Shown in pieces: positions 32,814 to 36,024 of a DNA stretch of 36,024 bases. Each line of letters starts with the position of its first letter. Within the stretch, counting starts at the first letter, position 1. The stretch lies in NCBI GenBank assembly GCA_017433375.1, contig JAFRHG010000032.1:1-36024 (forward strand). The letters are read 5' to 3'. Made by a program: the position numbers and the translations under genes. The notes beneath the pieces were generated by a model, which was not told the origin of the DNA, ran no database searches, and saw nothing but the letters and a program-made list of their open reading frames with translations. This DNA is from Bacillota bacterium (GTDB lineage: Bacteria; Bacillota; Clostridia; Peptostreptococcales; Anaerovoracaceae).

Positions 32814-33009
32814 CGCAGTGGGGATGCCCGGAGGTGCCTGCGGCTGGCTTCCGCAGTCCCGGCAACAGTTGTGCGAAGGAGGAACGTAAGGAGCCGTGGC
32901 GGATTCGTCGGGTGGTTCCGACGAATCCCGCAGGCGAACACGTTTCACCGAGCGTACAACTGTCCGGGATGAGGACTTAAGCCTCCGGCACCTCCGGGCA
33001 TCCCCTGCG
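32814..33009. ncRNA. Highly structured 196-nt element, candidate non-coding RNA or mobile hairpin element
   Basis: By hand the sequence folds into a compact four-way junction. P1 pairs 32820-32838 with 32987-33005 (19 uninterrupted Watson-Crick pairs), extended by 32814-32817 with 33006-33009. P2 is 32839-32843 with 32851-32855. P3 is 32857-32862 with 32964-32969 and 32865-32872 with 32956-32963, extended by 32873-32875. P4, inside P3, is 32881-32887 with 32940-32946, then 32893-32895 with 32933-32935 and a hairpin 32899-32911 with 32918-32931. P5 is 32971-32974 with 32982-32985. Almost no bases are unpaired at the junction. I recognise no known RNA family, and the strand is undetermined. No gene overlaps it credibly. 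Confidence 0.55.
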
Positions 33010-33042
33010 GAATGACATCACGATTTCTTTAACCATTAATGG

Positions 33043-33053
33043 GTTGCCTTTGC
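33043..33053 (-). repeat. Copy of intergenic word GCAAAGGCAAC
   Basis: An exact copy on the minus strand, 33 bases past the feoB stop, next to the structured element. A near-copy (ATTGCCTTTCGC on the plus strand, 32803-32814) lies at the other edge of that element in the same orientation. Confidence 0.65.
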
Positions 33054-33085
33054 ATAAAGCTAAAACAGATAAGGGAATGAAAGGC

Positions 33086-35467
33086 TTACAGAATCATGCT
33101 CCCGATCATGTGGGTCAGGACCGCCATGATCCAGGCGATCACGCACTGCCAGACGACGACGCCCAGGGCCCAGCCCCAGCCCAGTTCCCGCTTGGTGGAG
33201 GCGATGGCCGCCACGCAGGGGGTGTAGAGCAGGGAGAAGACCAGAAGGCAGATGGCCGTCAGGGCGGTCATAGCCCCGGCCACGTTGCCGGCGAAGAGGA
33301 TGCCCAGGGTGGAGACCACCGTCTCCTTGGCCAGGAATCCGCCGATGAGGGCGGTGCAGATCCGCCAGTCCCCCAGGCCCGCCGGCGCCATGACCGGCGT
33401 CAGCCAGCCGGCGATGATGGCCAGCATGCTGTCCTGGGAATCGGTGACCATGTTCATGTGCGGATCGAAGCTCTGGAGGAACCAGATCACGATGGTGGCC
33501 AGCAGAATGATGGTGAAGGCTCTCTGGAGAAAGTCCTTCGCCTTGTCCCACATGAGGCGCAGCACATTGCCCGCGCCGGGCATCCGGTAATCCGGCAGTT
33601 CCATGACGAAGGGCACCGGCTCACCGTGGAAAATCTTTTTGTACACGAAGGCCGCCAGTATCGCCAGCACGATGCCCAGGACGTAGAGGCCAATCATGAT
33701 CAGGGCGCCGTGTCCGGGGAAGAAAGCGCTGGTGAAAAAGGCGTAGATGGGGACCTTGGCCGAACAGCTCATGAAAGGCGTCAGCAGGATGGTCATCTTC
33801 CGGTCCCGCTCACTGGGCAGGGTCCGGGTGGCCATGACCGCCGGCACCGTACAGCCGAAGCCGATGAGCATGGGCACGATGCTCCGGCCGGAGAGGCCGA
33901 TCTTCCGCAGGAGTTTATCCATGAAAAAGGCAACCCTGGCGATGTAGCCGCTGTCTTCCAGGATCGACAGGAAGAAAAACAGGGTCACGATGATGGGCAG
34001 GAAGCTGAGCACTACGCCAACACCCTCGAATATTCCTTTGATGATGAGGCTGTGAATGGCCGCGTTCACCTCGGCCGAAGTCAGGATGTGATCCACGATC
34101 TGGGTCAGGATGCACACACCCCTTTCCACCAGTCCCTGGAGGAAGGCGCCGATCACGTTGAAGGTCAGCCAGAATACCAGGCCCATGATGCCGAAGAACA
34201 CGGGAATGGCTGTATACTTGCCGGTAAGGATCCGGTCTATCTTTTCGCTTCGGATCTTCGTTACCCGCTCCTTCGGGTGATGGACCGTGGTGATGCAGAC
34301 CCGGTGAATGAAGGAGAAGCGCATATCCGCGATGGCCGCGCTCCGGTCCAGTCCCCTCTCCTTCTCCATCTGCAGGATGATGTGCTCCACCATCTCCGCC
34401 TCGTTGGGTTCCAGATGCAGCTGTTCGGCGACCATCGGGTCGCCTTCGATCAGTTTGGATGCCGCGAACCGGACGGGGATCCCCGCCTCCTCCGCGTGGT
34501 CCTCAATGAGATGTATGATGCCGTGAAGGCACCGGTGAACGGCCCCGCCGTCTTCCGTAGGTGCGCAGAAATCCTGTCGGAGGGGTTTTTCCTGGTATTT
34601 CGCCACATGGATGGCGTGGTCCACCAGCTCCCGGACGCCCTGGTTCTTCGCCGCCGAAATGGCGATGACGGGAACGCCCAGCTGGGCTTCCATGGCGTTG
34701 ATGTCGATGCTGCCTCCCCCTGCAGCCACCTCGTCCATCATGTTCAGCGCCACCACCATGGGCACATCCATCTCCAGCAGCTGCATGGTCAGATAGAGGT
34801 TCCGCTCGATATTGGTGGCGTCCACGATGTTGATGATGCCCCGGGGCTTTTCATTCAGCACGAAACTGCGGGAGACGATCTCCTCGCTGCTGTAGGGAGA
34901 CATGGAATAGATGCCCGGCAGATCGGTGACGATGGTTTCCGGATGGCCCTTGATGACGCCGTCCTTGCGGTCCACCGTAACGCCTGGGAAGTTGCCCACA
35001 TGCTGATTGGCGCCGGTCAGCTGATTGAACAGGGTCGTTTTGCCGCAGTTCTGGTTGCCCACCAGGGCGAAGGAAATGACCGTGCCCTCGGGCAGGGGAT
35101 CTCCGCTTCCCTTGGGATGGAACCGTCCCCCCTCACCCAGGCCGGGGTGCTCCGGCGACGGATCCGACGCGGGACGGCCGGCGGCATTGCCCGCACCGGC
35201 AGATGCGGCGGCGACCTCCTGGTGTTTGCGCCGGCCGGAGGTTTCCCGGTCCACCTGGATCTTCTCCGCGTCCGCCAGGCGCAGGGTCAGCCGGTATCCC
35301 TGGACCGACAGTTCCACCGGATCGCCCATGGGGGCATACTTAACTACGGCAACCTCTTCTCCCGGGATGACTCCCATATCGAGAAAATGCTGCCGCAGGC
35401 TTCCTTCGCCGCCCACGGAGATGATTCGTCCCCGCTCGCCGGGTTTGAGCTCTCGCAGTGTGGTCAT
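33086..35467 (-). CDS. feoB: Ferrous iron transporter, FeoA-FeoB fusion
   Basis: This 793-aa protein imports Fe(II). Residues 1-73 are a FeoA SH3-like domain (LRELKPGERGRIISVGG). A 55-residue linker rich in Ala, Gly and Pro (about 74-128) follows. Then comes FeoB: G1 GNQNCGKTT (137-145), G3 DLPGIYS, G4 NMMD, and a membrane part with the gate motifs GFGCTVPAVMATRTL and FMSCSAKVPIYAFF. Many FeoA and FeoB proteins are separate; the fusion should hold the regulatory FeoA next to the G domain. GGAGG lies just before the ATG with short spacing. It follows clpB by 27 bases and may be co-transcribed with it. No Fur box is visible. Confidence 0.95.
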   Translation of the reverse strand: MTTLRELKPGERGRIISVGGEGSLRQHFLDMGVIPGEEVAVVKYAPMGDPVELSVQGYRLTLRLADAEKIQVDRETSGRRKHQEVAAASAGAGNAAGRPASDPSPEHPGLGEGGRFHPKGSGDPLPEGTVISFALVGNQNCGKTTLFNQLTGANQHVGNFPGVTVDRKDGVIKGHPETIVTDLPGIYSMSPYSSEEIVSRSFVLNEKPRGIINIVDATNIERNLYLTMQLLEMDVPMVVALNMMDEVAAGGGSIDINAMEAQLGVPVIAISAAKNQGVRELVDHAIHVAKYQEKPLRQDFCAPTEDGGAVHRCLHGIIHLIEDHAEEAGIPVRFAASKLIEGDPMVAEQLHLEPNEAEMVEHIILQMEKERGLDRSAAIADMRFSFIHRVCITTVHHPKERVTKIRSEKIDRILTGKYTAIPVFFGIMGLVFWLTFNVIGAFLQGLVERGVCILTQIVDHILTSAEVNAAIHSLIIKGIFEGVGVVLSFLPIIVTLFFFLSILEDSGYIARVAFFMDKLLRKIGLSGRSIVPMLIGFGCTVPAVMATRTLPSERDRKMTILLTPFMSCSAKVPIYAFFTSAFFPGHGALIMIGLYVLGIVLAILAAFVYKKIFHGEPVPFVMELPDYRMPGAGNVLRLMWDKAKDFLQRAFTIILLATIVIWFLQSFDPHMNMVTDSQDSMLAIIAGWLTPVMAPAGLGDWRICTALIGGFLAKETVVSTLGILFAGNVAGAMTALTAICLLVFSLLYTPCVAAIASTKRELGWGWALGVVVWQCVIAWIMAVLTHMIGSMIL

Positions 35468-35494
35468 ATTCCTCCGATCCGGCGGAGGGCAGGC

Positions 35495-36024
35495 TTACTG
35501 CACCTGCCCCTGCGCCGTAAAGGTCAGTTTTTCCCCATCGGTGTCGATGAGCACATGATCCTCGTCCATAATGTTTCCGCGGATCAGTTCTCCGGCCAGC
35601 TCCGTCTCCACGTTCCTCTGCAGGAAACGTTTCACCGGACGCGCGCCGTACTGGGCGTCGTAGCTCTCGTCAGCGATGAATTTCTTCGCCGCGTCGGTCA
35701 GTTCCAGACTGATGCCCCGCTCCGCCAGACGCCGTTCGATGTCCTTCATGGACAATTCTATAATACGGATGATCTGGTCTTCGGTCAATGGCGAGAATAC
35801 GACGATATCGTCGATTCGGTTGATAAACTCCGGCCGGAAATGGCGTTTCATTTCGTTTTCGACCTTCTGTTTGACCTCTTCGTCCACGGTGCCGTCATCC
35901 CGGATCCCTTCGATCAGGAAATGGCTGCCGATGTTGGATGTCATGATGACGATGGTGTTCTTGAAGTCAACCGTTCTTCCCTGGTTGTCCGTCAGACGGC
36001 CATCATCCAAAAGCTGGAGCAAGC
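35495..36024 (-). CDS. clpB: ATP-dependent chaperone ClpB, C-terminal part
   Basis: The last 175 or so residues of a ClpB-type AAA+ disaggregase are present; the gene runs off the right edge. The frame enters at LLQLLDDGRLTDNQGRTVDF, part of the second AAA domain, with the sensor-1 segment IVIMTSNIGS, then HFRPEFINRIDD (arginine finger) and YGARPVKRFLQR (sensor 2) in the D2 small domain. ClpB with DnaK dissolves aggregated proteins after heat stress. Presence of the LLQxLDDGRLTD motif and the missing zinc/ClpX features favour ClpB over ClpC, but the diagnostic middle domain is outside the window. Confidence 0.9.
   Translation of the reverse strand, partial: LLQLLDDGRLTDNQGRTVDFKNTIVIMTSNIGSHFLIEGIRDDGTVDEEVKQKVENEMKRHFRPEFINRIDDIVVFSPLTEDQIIRIIELSMKDIERRLAERGISLELTDAAKKFIADESYDAQYGARPVKRFLQRNVETELAGELIRGNIMDEDHVLIDTDGEKLTFTAQGQVQ

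Noticed and set aside
32880-32950. Group II intron domain V
   Set aside because: GAGCCGT is present, but the bulge, tetraloop and catalytic AGC arrangement are not, and no intron reverse transcriptase is nearby.
32669-32980. A 103-codon plus-strand frame over the structured element
   Set aside because: It has no ribosome site and its C-terminal half is the translation of hairpin arms.

Overview
The window looks like a chromosomal piece of a Gram-positive anaerobe of the class Clostridia (Bacillota). The grounds are strong AGGAGG-type ribosome sites, a FeoA-FeoB fusion, a clostridial-type tmRNA, and large secreted proteins built from InlB B-repeat, FIVAR, MBG-like, BIG2-like and DUF6273 modules. 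Family-level placement is only a guess. Two kinds of DNA alternate. GC-rich, tightly packed housekeeping genes occupy about 11.1-28.6 kb and 33.1-36.0 kb. More AT-rich accessory stretches at 1-11.1 kb and 28.6-33.0 kb carry surface proteins, broken genes and repeats.

Left accessory region (1-11.1 kb). The start of a minus-strand gene at the left edge has an attenuator-like leader. Next come a 2111-aa secreted repeat protein, an XRE repressor pseudogene with an amber codon, a 57-aa acidic ORF, a 1.0-kb-residue pilin-like surface protein with SpaA and FctA-like domains, and a broken pyridoxamine-phosphate-oxidase-like gene. The region stops at tandem terminators behind the tmRNA gene.

Core region (11.1-28.6 kb). 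On the minus strand run an RluA-type pseudouridine synthase, a signal-peptidase-like protein lacking both catalytic residues, an active-looking signal peptidase I, smpB, a coiled-coil protein and ssrA. SmpB and tmRNA together rescue stalled ribosomes. Divergent to these, a small membrane protein and class II fructose-bisphosphate aldolase are read on the plus strand. A long minus-strand run follows: VUT-family transporter, SDR, CDF metal transporter, RarD, DUF1295, uvrB, uvrA and pncB. ATGA overlaps and small gaps suggest co-transcription of large parts of it. A plus-strand EamA transporter converges on a minus-strand HAD protein.

Right accessory region (28.6-33.1 kb). It contains two degenerate 36-bp repeats at a 66-bp period that resemble a relic type II CRISPR array, and a DUF6273 surface protein with an attenuator-like leader. 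It also contains a 5'-truncated surface-protein fragment, a small ORF with excellent expression signals, and a 196-nt GC-rich element at 32814-33009. By hand that element folds into a nearly gap-free four-way junction closed by a 19-bp perfect stem. The window ends with feoAB and the 3' part of clpB.

The best candidates for something undescribed are four: the structured element at 32814-33009; the 11-bp word GCAAAGGCAAC, found exactly five times by eye, always between genes and often right after a stop codon, with near-copies on both sides of that element; the catalytically dead signal peptidase paralogue beside a pilin-like gene; and the matched terminator/anti-terminator leaders of two surface genes. 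All folding and motif counting was done by hand.
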